From an archaeon (GTDB lineage: Archaea > Iainarchaeota > Iainarchaeia > Iainarchaeales > Iainarchaeaceae): DNA of 18,840 bases. The notes below the pieces were generated by a model. It ran no database searches. It saw nothing but the letters and a program-made list of their open reading frames with translations, and was not told the origin of the DNA. The DNA is taken from positions 1 through 18,840 of the forward strand of contig SBBR01000040.1 in NCBI GenBank assembly GCA_005239615.1. The letters run 5' to 3'. Of this stretch, positions 1 through 9,900 are shown one piece after another (position 1 is the stretch's first letter; every line of letters begins with the position of its first letter). The position numbers were made by a program, and so were the translations under genes.

Positions 1-3000
1 GAAGAGTACAGCACCAGCACAGGGGAACTGAAGGTGGCATCCCCTGAAAACTGCGGAAGGATAACTGTAACTGCAAATGTCGCGGGGTTCAGGACGGCGA
101 GCGACAACGTGCTCTCGGGCGAGTGGATAGTGAAGTTCCATGGCATTGAGCAGCCCAGGGGCAGGGTGAAGTTAGACGTGAAGGATGCCGAGACAGGGAA
201 CTTCCTTGATGGAATCAGCGTGGCACTCAAGGACGAGCTCGGGGATACGGCTGGGACAGCGGGGACTTCTTTCGGGGAAGCGGAATTCAATGTGCCTGTA
301 GGCGCATACACAGCGATAATCTCTGACCCAGATGGAAGGTATGGCACAAGGAGCCTACAGGTGAGCGTGGATGGAGGGGATGCCGCGAAGAGGCAGGAAG
401 TGCTGCTCACAAGGGAAATAAGGCTCAAGGCAAAGGTGAGGGTCAGCGAGAAGGCGGGAGGGGTTGGAATTGCAGGGGCAACTGTCACGCTCAAAAAAAA
501 TGTTGGGACTCCTGGCGCCACGGCAGGCCAGGCCGGAACTGAAGTCGATGGCAAAAAAACAGGGGCCGACGGCAACGCCCTCTTCCTCATTGCGGAGGAC
601 GGGAATTACACAATCACCGCGTCGAAGGATGGCTACATCGCCGCAAGGGCTGTATCCTTTAGGACATCGGACTTCCAGAGGGGGAGCGAGAAGCACTTCG
701 ACATCGCGCTCGAAAAGTGCTCTTCCACCACCTGCGGCCTCCTGATTGTGAGGGTGCTGGATGAGAACGGCACGGCTGTGGAAAATGCGGCCGTGGCCTT
801 GCTGAACCCCGATGGCACTGTGGCGCCTTATGGCACGAAGGCAACCGACTTCAACGGCTACACGCAGCAGTTCTCCGGAATTGCACCCGGAAAGTACGTT
901 GCACTCGCTAACAAATACCCCTCCCAAGGCAGGTCTGAGGAGTTCGAGGTGGGCACTGCCACCGTGAACACAATCACCATGAAAATAATCATAGGCACTG
1001 GAAGGGTGAATGTGGCTGCAGCTGACCAGAGCGGGAACGGCCTCGCATTCTCCACGGCTGACATCTACAATGATTATGGAACGAAGCTAGGCACAATCCC
1101 CCTTGATGCGGAGGGAAGGGGCTCCTTGCCCAGAATCAAGGCGGACAAGAGGGTTTATGCAATCGTGAGGAAAGATGGCTACGCGCCTTACTTCACAAGC
1201 CACCAGCAGGTCATGAAGGACCGCACCATTCATTTCAATGCAGTGCTCGAGCAGGGCATTACTGGAGACAGACCTGTTGTTGAGTTCAGGGGGATTTTCG
1301 CTGCAGGCGCCACGACAACACCCACTTTATCCACAATGGCAGCAGCCACGCCATCAACCGGCACGACCGCAACAATAGCAACAGGCACCACAGCAGGCAC
1401 GACCGCCCCAGGCGGAGCAAGTTCGACAGCAGGTCGTGCAGGTCTGGCGGCGGACCCCTTTGCCGCGGTGCAGACAATGCAGGCAGGGAAGACTTACATC
1501 GCGAAGTTCCTGCTAAAAGTGCCAACAGGCGCGGGCCTAGGCTCGGCAGGGTTCTTCATCAGGGCCGGCAACAAGGAAGGGCTAGAGAATGAGGTGCTCT
1601 GGATTGAATCATCCAGTGCCCCGATGCCGGCAATCACCAAGGGTTCAACCTACAGGCCTCCGAACGGCGAGACAAGCCCCACAACCGGGAACGCCAAGTG
1701 GGTTTCACTAGAGTGGAACCAGCCGGAAGGAGGGAAATACGAAATAGAGGTTGGTCTGAGAGTGGCGGAAGGGGCTACAAAGAGCACTGAGCTGCCTCTT
1801 TACTACCGCACATGGGGAGTGAAGGACGGGAGGCATATGAGGGAGCCGCTCGACAGGGCCCTCGGGGAGAATTTTAATACCCCTGTGAAGGGCAACACCT
1901 ATGCGGAATCATACCCTCTTATTTACCTGGAAGGCATTGAGCAGCAGTGCAGGGAGGCGTTCTGCTTCACAACGCGGCTGCTAGACAGCACTGTCAACCT
2001 CTACGTGCAACAGCCTTACAAGGTGAAGACATTCTCGCCTTACACGCTTGAGTTCACGCTCACGAATAATTCCACGGCAATCCTCGATGACGCCAGCCTT
2101 TCGTTCAGGAACACCAAGGATGGCACGAAGACGGAGAAGGAGCTCAGCATTGAATCGTACGAAATCACGGATGCTGATGCAGTCAGGAAATCCTCAGCTA
2201 CACCCGCCTTCGAAGCCATGGGAATCCTTTCCGGAAACCTGAGGCAGAACAGATCCATGAGGGGGGAGCTCTCGCTGCTCGCAAAAACGAACAATGCCTC
2301 AGCCCTCCAGTTCACTCTTACGGCAGGTCAGAACATTGCCTTTGCGTCCCTCGTGCCATTCACAGTGTTCTTCCAGGACGACATCAACATCAGTGCCTCG
2401 CCGGACAACCTGCCGGCTCTAATACCAAATGACATTGCAGTGACCGTCCAGTACACGCAGGGCGACAAGAAAGGGTTCCCCGTCGAAGGGGCAAAGGTGC
2501 TTGTTGTGAGGAGGTCTCCCGACCTCAGCGAAACCACTTTCACGGCCGATACAAATGCGCAGGGAATCGCCGTGATGCGCATCCCTGCTTCCTCGCCAGG
2601 AACAAAGCTCATAATAAGGGTGGAGAAGGCCGGGGCAGGCGCAAGGGTTGTTGAAAGAGAAATAGGGGCACAGGTCGCGGCGTTCACCCCGGGCAATGTC
2701 AGGGCGCAGCTCAACCGTGAAACAAAGGAACAGTCAACGGCAAGGCTGGTTGCAGAGAATTCAATCGTGAGGGCCCTTGTGGTGAAGAGGCTCGGCTTCG
2801 CCATTAACTCCAGGGGGCTGCTCGATGAGGAGAAGATGCAAGGGCACCTCGCACAGTACATCGGCGGCGAGCTGCCAAGGATGGGCAGTCAGAAGGAAAT
2901 AGGCGTACTGAGCGCCCTCGGGAAGGAGGTTGGTTTTCTCGACACTCCGAGGAAAGTTGAGGGTAAATTCATTGCCGAGCTTGCCCTGAAGGATGACCTT

Positions 3001-6000
3001 GGCATTGCATGGGTTACGGAGCTGCCATACTCAGCAGAGATAAACCTCGCGGAAATGCCCGCGAACGCGCCTTGCATAGTGGTTTCCTCACAGGAATGGA
3101 AGGACACCACCCTCAACGGCAGGGCCGAGCTGGAGCTCGAGCTGGAGAACAACTGCGTGACAGGAGAAGGGGAGCCTGTCGTTCTGAGGAACCTGCAGGC
3201 GCAGCTCGAGTGGAGGGGCAATGACGGAATTACAGGGCAGGTGGAGCTTGCGGTAACGGACCCAAGAAGCGGGAGTGTCGCGGGAGAGGTCCTGCAGGAA
3301 GGCATATGGGTGAGGTCAGCGGAAAGGTTCGAGCCGCGCGTGATATATCCTGCTCGCCTCACATTCGTGCCCAAGCCCGGCACGCTTGGAAAGAAGGCTG
3401 AGTTCACGGTGAGGATTGACGCGGAGCTCACCACCAATGCGGGAAGGCAACTGGTGGGAAGCAGCAACCCTGTGGAGGGAGAGATTACAATCACAAACCT
3501 CGACCAGTGCATCGAGATAACGCCCCACCCGGAGGAAGGCCTTGTGTTCGAAAAGGACACCGAGGAGCAGGAGCTAATTATTGACACCACGAAGTGCGGG
3601 CCGATAGGCATTGGTGTCAGGTTCTGTGGTGGAGGACGTGACTTCTGCAGGGGAGGCACACGCGAAGGCGGCCTGACAGTGAGACCGTGGCAGTTCAGCA
3701 ATGTGCATGAGGAAACAAGGACAGCCAGAGTGGAGAAGCACGACCTCGCGGGATTCTACGGCCTCACAGTTGAAGCAAGGCCTTCGGGAGGGGCATGGAG
3801 ACAGGTCGCGGAGGTCGACACGATAGTGAAACCATCTGAAGGGGAATACTTCGACCTCGAGAAATATGAGTTCACGGCAATAGGCAAGGGCTCGAGCGAC
3901 GAGACATCTCTCTTCAACAGGATGTTGCAGGAGAACGTACAGGTCAAGGCGAACCAGTGCGCGTGGCAGTCGGCGCAGCCCGGCCTGGGCGACGCGGAAA
4001 AAGCAGGCATAGGGCTTGGCGCGGCTGCGGCCGGGGCGGGAATTGGTTATGCTGCTGTGCTCCTCGGTGCATCAACCGGAATTGGAGCGGTTGTTGGCCT
4101 GGTTGTATTCGTTATTATACTCTTCATGTCAATCTTCGGCGACGACCCGTGCGAGAAGTTCGAAACGCACACGCTCCCGGACTATGTCATAAACCTCTCC
4201 GGCACATCCGACAAGGAAGCTGCAAGATACCTCCCACCGGACGCACTAGACATCATTGTGGGCAACCCGAATTTCAGGGCTGAGTGGAACACAAATGTCA
4301 CTGACGCCGTACAGAAGATGGGTGGGAAAAACCCCAACGGGAAGCAAACCGCAGGAGTGGTTTTCAGCAATTATGGCGGAGTGCAGCAGCAGGAGCCTCT
4401 TTACATGGTCGCGACAATGCGCGCAACTGAGCACGTGCATGGGGATGCCACCCACAAGAACGCCTCGGTGCAGTGCGGCGAGGCAGGAAGCGAGGACGGG
4501 GATTTCGGACCGTTTTGGATAAACCCTGGCACCTGCGGAACCAGGGGAAGCGTGTACGACACCACTTACCAGCAGAAATTCCACCTCAAGTTCAGGACAG
4601 CCGAGGAAAGGGTGAGCCTGCCGAAGGTAACCTTTGATTCGCAGGCCTGCCAGAGCGGAATAGACATAGGCAGGACCGGGAAAGGCGCCCTGCCAAGGGT
4701 GAAGTTCAGCTGGAGCTGGAAGGAGGATGCAGGGGGGATAGGGGCAGAAGCGTGCGACCAAAGCAATCCTGAGTACATCTACTGCGACGCCACGCAGTTC
4801 ACAATCGAGCTGAACAAAAAGCTCAACAGGCTTTATGAGTTCCTGCAGGCCAACGACTTTGATTTGGGGTGCCCGCTGCTGCAGGATGCCCAGCAGGACG
4901 TGCAGGAAGAGCTCGAGAAAACCGCGAGGAGGAATGAAGTGAGGCAGGGCATGCTAGGGCTCAGGGAAATAAAGCTGTCCGAGGAAGCCGGAAGCATAAA
5001 GGCAGGCGTTGTGGTTGTGAACAACACTTCCGCCGACCAGAACGTGAAGGTGAGGATTGCTGCGGCCGGAAACGCGGCAGGGGCTGGCAGCTGCGAGTTC
5101 GAGCTGAAGGAAATGGCGCCGGGCGAGGAAAGGGAAGGCACGTGCAATGCCGGAACCGGGGCAGATGGCACATACGTTGCCACGGCAGTGATTTCCGAGT
5201 CAACGCAGCAGACGCTCACTGACAGGACAGAAGTGAGGGCCGCAATAAGCATCGGCGACCCGCTGAAGAAGAACAAGGAGGACGCGTGCAAGCTAAAGGT
5301 AACTGAGACAGCTGGAGGGGAACTGCACATCCTGCGCTACATAGAAGGAAAGGACAACATAAGGTGGACGGAAGCCGTTCCCGACAAGGAGGCCCTCAGG
5401 AAGCTGCTGGTGTTCAACTCCTACCTCATGAAGGACAACTATTCCAAGGAATTCTTCCGCGACTTCGCGGATTACTATACAAACCGCGCTTTCGAGGACA
5501 CGGATGTGTACTTCCATAGCATCGGAGAGGACTCTGGAGGAAAATACGGCTTCAACAGGCTCATGGACCAGGACCTCTTCAGGCTCAGGAGGAAATACGT
5601 TGACACATCAGAACTCGCTGGGCCAGGGCTTTACAGGGTGGAGCTTGCCCTTGCATTCGGTGAAAATGACTGGAGGTTCTTCGACGCAACGGGAAAGCCC
5701 AGTGCCTTTGTCGCTGTGATTGTGAGCAGGGTTGATGAACCTTTCCCAGGCTCGCCATTCTATTCCCTGCCCCTTGACGGGTTTGTCGGCCTCAAGGGAG
5801 ATTCCTTCGAGCGCGCGAATTATGGGTTAGGGTTCAGGAACACCAACCAGGAGAATATCGAGATAAACAACGAGGCCAGCCCGCTCAGGACATACGAGGC
5901 AACTGCAGGCGTGGCGGGAAAGGAAGCCGAAGTAAGGGTGGTGCGCGACCTCTATTCCATGAATGTTTCCCCGGAAAGCAGGGGCATGCTGCTGATGGTG

Positions 6001-6669
6001 GATACTAGCAACCCGGCAATGGCAAGCATTTTGTTCCAGCCCTCGCACGCGACGCCCGTAATGATGAAAGCAAGCAGGGCAAGCATCACAGAGGAGAAGT
6101 TCATGGTACAGTACAGTTTGCTGCAGGGCGAGCAGCCTCTCAACCCCGGGAACACCCTCGCTTACTGGGACGGCGCGGGAACCTGCCTCGATTTCACAGG
6201 CGCGCCCGTGACGGAGGCGTTCTACCAGAAGCCCGACAGGAGCGCGGCGCCTGACGGGCAAACCGAACTCAGGAACTATTATGGTTTGGAGTGGCCAGCC
6301 GCAATAAAAACAGGAGAGGTTTACCTCCGCACGATAATGTACACCGACCCGCAGGGGAACTACAACCTCAAGGCAAAGCAAGGCTCTCCAATCAGCTTCC
6401 TCACGGCCGATGATACGGGAGAGGTCGTGCCGCTCAGGGGGATTGCAGGAATGCCATATAACAATGCAGGAGGGGGGAGCATTTCGAGCGTGTCGAGCAT
6501 GCAGGATGTGTTCAGCCTTGCTGAGCAGGGCGAGGTGTGCGTGTCCAACAACGGCAACACCACAAAATTCTTCTGGAACCCGCAGAAAATCTTTGCCAGC
6601 GAGGGCACGCAGCGCAACGTCTCGGCCTTCACCAATTCGCTCGAGGCGGGGAGCACTTGCATAGGGTGA
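1..6669 (+). CDS. giant multi-domain surface protein, paralog 1 (5' end outside window)
   Basis: The frame is open to base 1, so GTG 34 is not the start. Alignment by eye to the downstream paralog suggests about 175 residues are missing, including its N-terminal membrane anchor. Numbering from base 34: transthyretin/carboxypeptidase-regulatory-like (Cna-B-like) beta domains at about 42-112, 127-226, 229-307 and 317-390, with patterns such as DENG..V.NA.V and DFNGYTQQFSGIAPGKY. A Thr/Ala/Gly-rich linker (about 425-470) follows, then further beta-rich domains including one at about 790-885. A long glycine/alanine-rich hydrophobic stretch lies at about 1321-1369, then a His motif (HVHGDATH), a CARDB-like Ig domain (about 1639-1736) and a C-terminal region shared with paralog 2. 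Paired cysteines (CSSTTC, CREAFC) and many N-x-S/T sites fit an extracytoplasmic protein. Role: probably adhesion or surface structure (inference). No catalytic motif was recognised. Confidence 0.9.
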   Translation, partial: EEYSTSTGELKVASPENCGRITVTANVAGFRTASDNVLSGEWIVKFHGIEQPRGRVKLDVKDAETGNFLDGISVALKDELGDTAGTAGTSFGEAEFNVPVGAYTAIISDPDGRYGTRSLQVSVDGGDAAKRQEVLLTREIRLKAKVRVSEKAGGVGIAGATVTLKKNVGTPGATAGQAGTEVDGKKTGADGNALFLIAEDGNYTITASKDGYIAARAVSFRTSDFQRGSEKHFDIALEKCSSTTCGLLIVRVLDENGTAVENAAVALLNPDGTVAPYGTKATDFNGYTQQFSGIAPGKYVALANKYPSQGRSEEFEVGTATVNTITMKIIIGTGRVNVAAADQSGNGLAFSTADIYNDYGTKLGTIPLDAEGRGSLPRIKADKRVYAIVRKDGYAPYFTSHQQVMKDRTIHFNAVLEQGITGDRPVVEFRGIFAAGATTTPTLSTMAAATPSTGTTATIATGTTAGTTAPGGASSTAGRAGLAADPFAAVQTMQAGKTYIAKFLLKVPTGAGLGSAGFFIRAGNKEGLENEVLWIESSSAPMPAITKGSTYRPPNGETSPTTGNAKWVSLEWNQPEGGKYEIEVGLRVAEGATKSTELPLYYRTWGVKDGRHMREPLDRALGENFNTPVKGNTYAESYPLIYLEGIEQQCREAFCFTTRLLDSTVNLYVQQPYKVKTFSPYTLEFTLTNNSTAILDDASLSFRNTKDGTKTEKELSIESYEITDADAVRKSSATPAFEAMGILSGNLRQNRSMRGELSLLAKTNNASALQFTLTAGQNIAFASLVPFTVFFQDDINISASPDNLPALIPNDIAVTVQYTQGDKKGFPVEGAKVLVVRRSPDLSETTFTADTNAQGIAVMRIPASSPGTKLIIRVEKAGAGARVVEREIGAQVAAFTPGNVRAQLNRETKEQSTARLVAENSIVRALVVKRLGFAINSRGLLDEEKMQGHLAQYIGGELPRMGSQKEIGVLSALGKEVGFLDTPRKVEGKFIAELALKDDLGIAWVTELPYSAEINLAEMPANAPCIVVSSQEWKDTTLNGRAELELELENNCVTGEGEPVVLRNLQAQLEWRGNDGITGQVELAVTDPRSGSVAGEVLQEGIWVRSAERFEPRVIYPARLTFVPKPGTLGKKAEFTVRIDAELTTNAGRQLVGSSNPVEGEITITNLDQCIEITPHPEEGLVFEKDTEEQELIIDTTKCGPIGIGVRFCGGGRDFCRGGTREGGLTVRPWQFSNVHEETRTARVEKHDLAGFYGLTVEARPSGGAWRQVAEVDTIVKPSEGEYFDLEKYEFTAIGKGSSDETSLFNRMLQENVQVKANQCAWQSAQPGLGDAEKAGIGLGAAAAGAGIGYAAVLLGASTGIGAVVGLVVFVIILFMSIFGDDPCEKFETHTLPDYVINLSGTSDKEAARYLPPDALDIIVGNPNFRAEWNTNVTDAVQKMGGKNPNGKQTAGVVFSNYGGVQQQEPLYMVATMRATEHVHGDATHKNASVQCGEAGSEDGDFGPFWINPGTCGTRGSVYDTTYQQKFHLKFRTAEERVSLPKVTFDSQACQSGIDIGRTGKGALPRVKFSWSWKEDAGGIGAEACDQSNPEYIYCDATQFTIELNKKLNRLYEFLQANDFDLGCPLLQDAQQDVQEELEKTARRNEVRQGMLGLREIKLSEEAGSIKAGVVVVNNTSADQNVKVRIAAAGNAAGAGSCEFELKEMAPGEEREGTCNAGTGADGTYVATAVISESTQQTLTDRTEVRAAISIGDPLKKNKEDACKLKVTETAGGELHILRYIEGKDNIRWTEAVPDKEALRKLLVFNSYLMKDNYSKEFFRDFADYYTNRAFEDTDVYFHSIGEDSGGKYGFNRLMDQDLFRLRRKYVDTSELAGPGLYRVELALAFGENDWRFFDATGKPSAFVAVIVSRVDEPFPGSPFYSLPLDGFVGLKGDSFERANYGLGFRNTNQENIEINNEASPLRTYEATAGVAGKEAEVRVVRDLYSMNVSPESRGMLLMVDTSNPAMASILFQPSHATPVMMKASRASITEEKFMVQYSLLQGEQPLNPGNTLAYWDGAGTCLDFTGAPVTEAFYQKPDRSAAPDGQTELRNYYGLEWPAAIKTGEVYLRTIMYTDPQGNYNLKAKQGSPISFLTADDTGEVVPLRGIAGMPYNNAGGGSISSVSSMQDVFSLAEQGEVCVSNNGNTTKFFWNPQKIFASEGTQRNVSAFTNSLEAGSTCIG

Positions 6670-6765
6670 GGTGATACCTGCCAATATGCCCCATGTTGTG
6701 CTTGCCTCGACATCAAGTGTTTATGGAACTTGCATAGGGTGAGGTGATACCTGCCAATATGCCCC
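6655..6765 (+). repeat. 38-bp direct repeat, copies at 6655-6692 and 6728-6765
   Basis: The two copies are identical over 38 bases and offset by 73. Copy 1 contains the last codons of paralog 1 (Thr-Cys-Ile-Gly-stop) plus 23 downstream bases. Copy 2 lies in non-coding DNA and repeats the same TCIG-stop in another frame. That frame is open from ATG 6686, giving an 18-codon ORF that also ends TCIG. This is one and a half copies of a 73-base tandem unit. It may be a duplication or gene-conversion scar at the 3' end of a multigene family; the paralog 2 terminus (TCIGFG-stop) is related in sequence but carries no such duplication. Confidence 0.9.
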
Positions 6766-6795
6766 CACCCCAGAAAAAAGCCTTATAAACATTGA

Positions 6796-6939
6796 ACAGC
6801 CGGAGCTTGGCAAGCCGCTGCGGCCCCGCTCCAGAACTACAGGAGCGAAAGGACCGAAAACTTGTGGGTAATTTACGCCATCGAAGGCGACACGAAAAAA
6901 TTTGCATGGATTGATGACCGTGGGCACGTTTACGGCTGA
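6796..6939 (+). pseudogene. orphan C-terminal gene remnant
   Basis: This is a 47-codon open frame bounded upstream by a stop (TGA 6793-6795), with no ATG or GTG inside it. The C-terminal part reads like real protein: WVIYAIEGDTKKFAWIDDRG followed by HVYG and a stop, with a mix of aromatic, charged and beta-type residues. I do not recognise the family. It could be the tail of a gene that once sat between the paralogs, or a chance open frame. A TATA-like element lies at 6781-6790, but with no start codon translation is unlikely. Confidence 0.3.
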
Positions 6940-6942
6940 CGC

Positions 6943-6959
6943 CGAAATACCTTTATTAA
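6943..6959 (+). promoter_or_regulatory. archaeal BRE/TATA promoter of paralog 2
   Basis: CGAAATACCTTTATTAA combines a purine-rich BRE-like half with a TATA box (TTTATTAA, 6952-6959). Its centre is about 33 bases before ATG 6989. With the usual 25-27 base spacing the transcript would begin near 6981-6983, leaving a leader of only 6-8 bases. This supports 6989 as the start and separate transcription of paralog 2. Confidence 0.6.
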
Positions 6960-6988
6960 CAGCCCAAACATTATTATTTGGGCTTTCC

Positions 6989-9900
6989 ATGGAACTTCCA
7001 GAAGGCATCGCTGGCGCGCTTCCAGATGAAAACAGCCGAAAAATCTTGGCCGCGGGCATCGGGGTTGCCGCCCTGCTTATTGCCATCGCCGCGTATTTCC
7101 TTTTCTTCAGCGCCCCGCCCACCACCGACCTAACGGTAAAGGTCACGAACGCAGAAGGGCAGGCGCTCTGGCGCGCAAACGTCACAATAAAAGTGCCTGA
7201 ATGGGAGAAGGGCAAAGGAGCTGGGCAGGGCCTCTCAGCCATAACAGACCGCAACGGCATTGCAGTATTCAGGGGAATCAGGGTTGGTGGAGAAATCACT
7301 ATCAAAGCCTCTGGAAAGGGGTTCAGGACAGCGGAGAAAAAACTTGCCTTCACGCAGGCCACAGGAATTGTGGAGGTAGCGCTCGAGGCCGAAACTGAAA
7401 CCGCAAGCGTCGTGAAAACCCTACGATTCATAGGCCCTAACGGTGAGAGCCTTTCAGGAAAAAAGCTTTTCGTGGGCCTGAGCTGCACGAGCGGAATTGA
7501 AATTCAGGACCCGGAGCGCGAGGTTAATGATGGCGTGCTGAAGGTAGAGGTTCCTAGCGGGTGCGGCGCCGTGGTTGCGAGGGTCTCTGCCTCAGGGTTC
7601 GAGAGCAACAACTACACAATGGAAGGCAGCGGCACAATCAGGTTGCAGGCCTTGGAGATTGAGAACGGCAGCGTGAAAGTCGCCGTGGAGGATGCACAAG
7701 GCAATTTCCTGGAAGGCATTGAGGTAGTGGTGAAGGACTCGCATAGTGTGCCCACAGGGGACAAAAGTCTCACAAGCTTTGGCGAAGCTGTTTTTGACCT
7801 CGCTCCCGGAAATTACACCGCATTTGTTTACGACCCCGGCCTGAAGTTTGCGGAAGCGGAAAAGGAATTCGAGATCACCGCAAAAAATAGCTCAGCTGTC
7901 AAATTCACCCTCGACGCGAGGCCCCTCGGCACAATAAAGGTCAGGGTCCTGGACTCTGGCAACGGCGCGGACATCAACAGGGCAAGGGTGGTCGTGGAAA
8001 ACCCATCAGGGAAAAAGAGCTCGCGCGACTACACTGGAAAGGAAATGCAACTCGCAATCACGGAGCAGGGAGTGACCAAAATAAGTGCGGCGGCGGATGG
8101 CTACTCGCCGGGCGCGCAGGTCGAGGTTAATTCCGGGCAGCTAAAGGCCACTGTGTATGAACTCCGGCTCTCTAAGTGCACACAAAACACATGTGGCCTT
8201 CTGAAGGTCAGGGTGCTTGATGAGGACGGCCTTGCGGTGCAGAACGCTCGCATTGCCCTCACGGACGCGAAGACGGGTTTTTATCACGAGGAATACGGGC
8301 TCAGGCACACGAACTACGATGGAATTGCATCATTTGCCGGCGTGAAGAGCGGGAAGTACAAGGCGCTCGCCCAGAAGTTCCCGGCCGAGGGAGCCTCGCA
8401 GGAATTCGAGTTCAGGCAGGGCGAGGCAGGTGAAGTCAACGTGCAACTCACCATAGGGAGCGGCACAGTCGAAGTGGGTGCAGTGGACGAGGAAGGCCGG
8501 CCCATCCCCTTTGGCTTTGCCCTCTTCAGCACAGATTACAACAGGCTAGGCAGGCTGCCTCTGAACGCGGAGGGGAAAGCAGCCCTCACCATGAAAGCGG
8601 ACAAGAAGGTGTTCGTGACCGTCGAGGCGCAAGGCTACGCTGCATACACTTCCCCCTCATTCCAGGTTTACCCGGAAAAGACAATTACCATCACTGCGCG
8701 GCTGCCACGGCCTTCGCTCGAAACAGGCCCCAGGATAGAGTTCTTAGGCCTATTTGAAGAAACCGGCAGGCAGGTGGAGAAGATGCACGCAGGGGAGACC
8801 TACAACGCCAGGTTCTCCATAACAATGCCTACAGGCGGGCAGTTCGAGCAAGCCGGTGCGTTCATAAGGGCCGGCTCTGAGAAGCTAGTGGAGAAAGACG
8901 GCATTTACATTGATGCTATAAACGCGCCCGGCGCGGCGGTAGTGAAGGGCTCCACCTATACCGAACCCAACGGAATTGCAGAGGACACAGCAAACATCAC
9001 GAACTCGGAGGCGAAGTGGGCATCTATTATATGGGATGGCAGAAAAACCTCAAGTTGGAGAACAGAGTTTTCAGTGCGGTTGAAAGTCAGGCAGGCTGCA
9101 GCGCCGGGAAAGGCCCTGCCCGTGTTTTACAGGGCGTACGGCGTCACTGGTGACGGGAAATTCATAAGGGACCAGTTTGACTCGGAGCTTGGGGAGGCGG
9201 AAAGCGCCACAGCGAAGGGCAGCCTGTACGCGAAATCCTACAGGAAAGATTTCTTTGAAGGCGCCTCAGAAGAGTGCAAGGACGGGTTCTGCTATGGCGA
9301 GCGCATGCTCGACATATCAAACGACCTTATCCTAACCCCGCCTTACTCGCTCAGGGTTTTCTCGGATTATGAGTACAGCTTCTACCTCACGAACAACTCC
9401 GAGGCAGTGCACGATAATGCGAGGCTCACGGCGAAGAACTCCATGGATGGTACTTTCACGGAAGAAAAGCTCAGGATAAGGAACTACAGCATAACCAACG
9501 CAGAATCACAGGTTGTTTCCTCGGCTTCGCCAGCTTTCGAGGTTCCGCCGGTAGCGCTTGGAAAATTCACGAGGAACAAGGCCGTCACGGGAAAGCTCAC
9601 GCTCCGCCCTGAGGCACTTGGCGACACGGCCCTCCAGCTGCAGGTGGTGTCGGACAGGCAGAAGGTATTTAGCAGGGCCGTGAAGGCAGGCATTGTGAAG
9701 GAGAAGGACATCAACGTAAGTGTTTCTCCGACGACAATGCCTGCATTTTCCGAATTCGACCTCACGGTAACCGCAGCATTTTGGAGCGTTGCAAATGGAA
9801 GCGGTGACTTCATGGAAGTAGAGGGCGCGCTTGTGAGGGTGGAGAGGACTACTCCTGATAGGGCAAGGGCGGTGTTCACCGCGACCACGGATGGAAGTGG

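Larger units (their letters stand above)
6670..6988. other. intergenic region between the giant paralogs
   Basis: This 319-base stretch contains no intact gene that I can support. It holds most of the 38-bp direct repeat, a TATA-like element (CCTTATAAAC, 6781-6790), an orphan open frame without a start codon (6796-6939) and the promoter of paralog 2 (6943-6959). Confidence 0.7.

Noticed and set aside
1309..1443. Possible short tandem DNA repeat
   Set aside because: The Thr/Ala/Gly linker is low in complexity at protein level, but the codons vary and no regular DNA unit is repeated. No CRISPR array or insertion-sequence ends were seen anywhere in the window.
2889..3701. Minus-strand open frame of 270 codons
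   Set aside because: It is antisense to a well-formed plus-strand gene and has the Ser/Pro-rich composition typical of antisense frames here.
5827..6684. Long minus-strand open frame (285 codons)
   Set aside because: It is antisense to the conserved C-terminal region of paralog 1, and its translation is rich in Arg, His and Cys without any domain pattern: a shadow of G/C-rich coding DNA.
6902..6988. Upstream ATG 6902 as start of paralog 2
   Set aside because: It lies before the promoter at 6943-6959 and adds 29 residues without a membrane-anchor pattern; ATG 6989 gives a clean signal-anchor layout.
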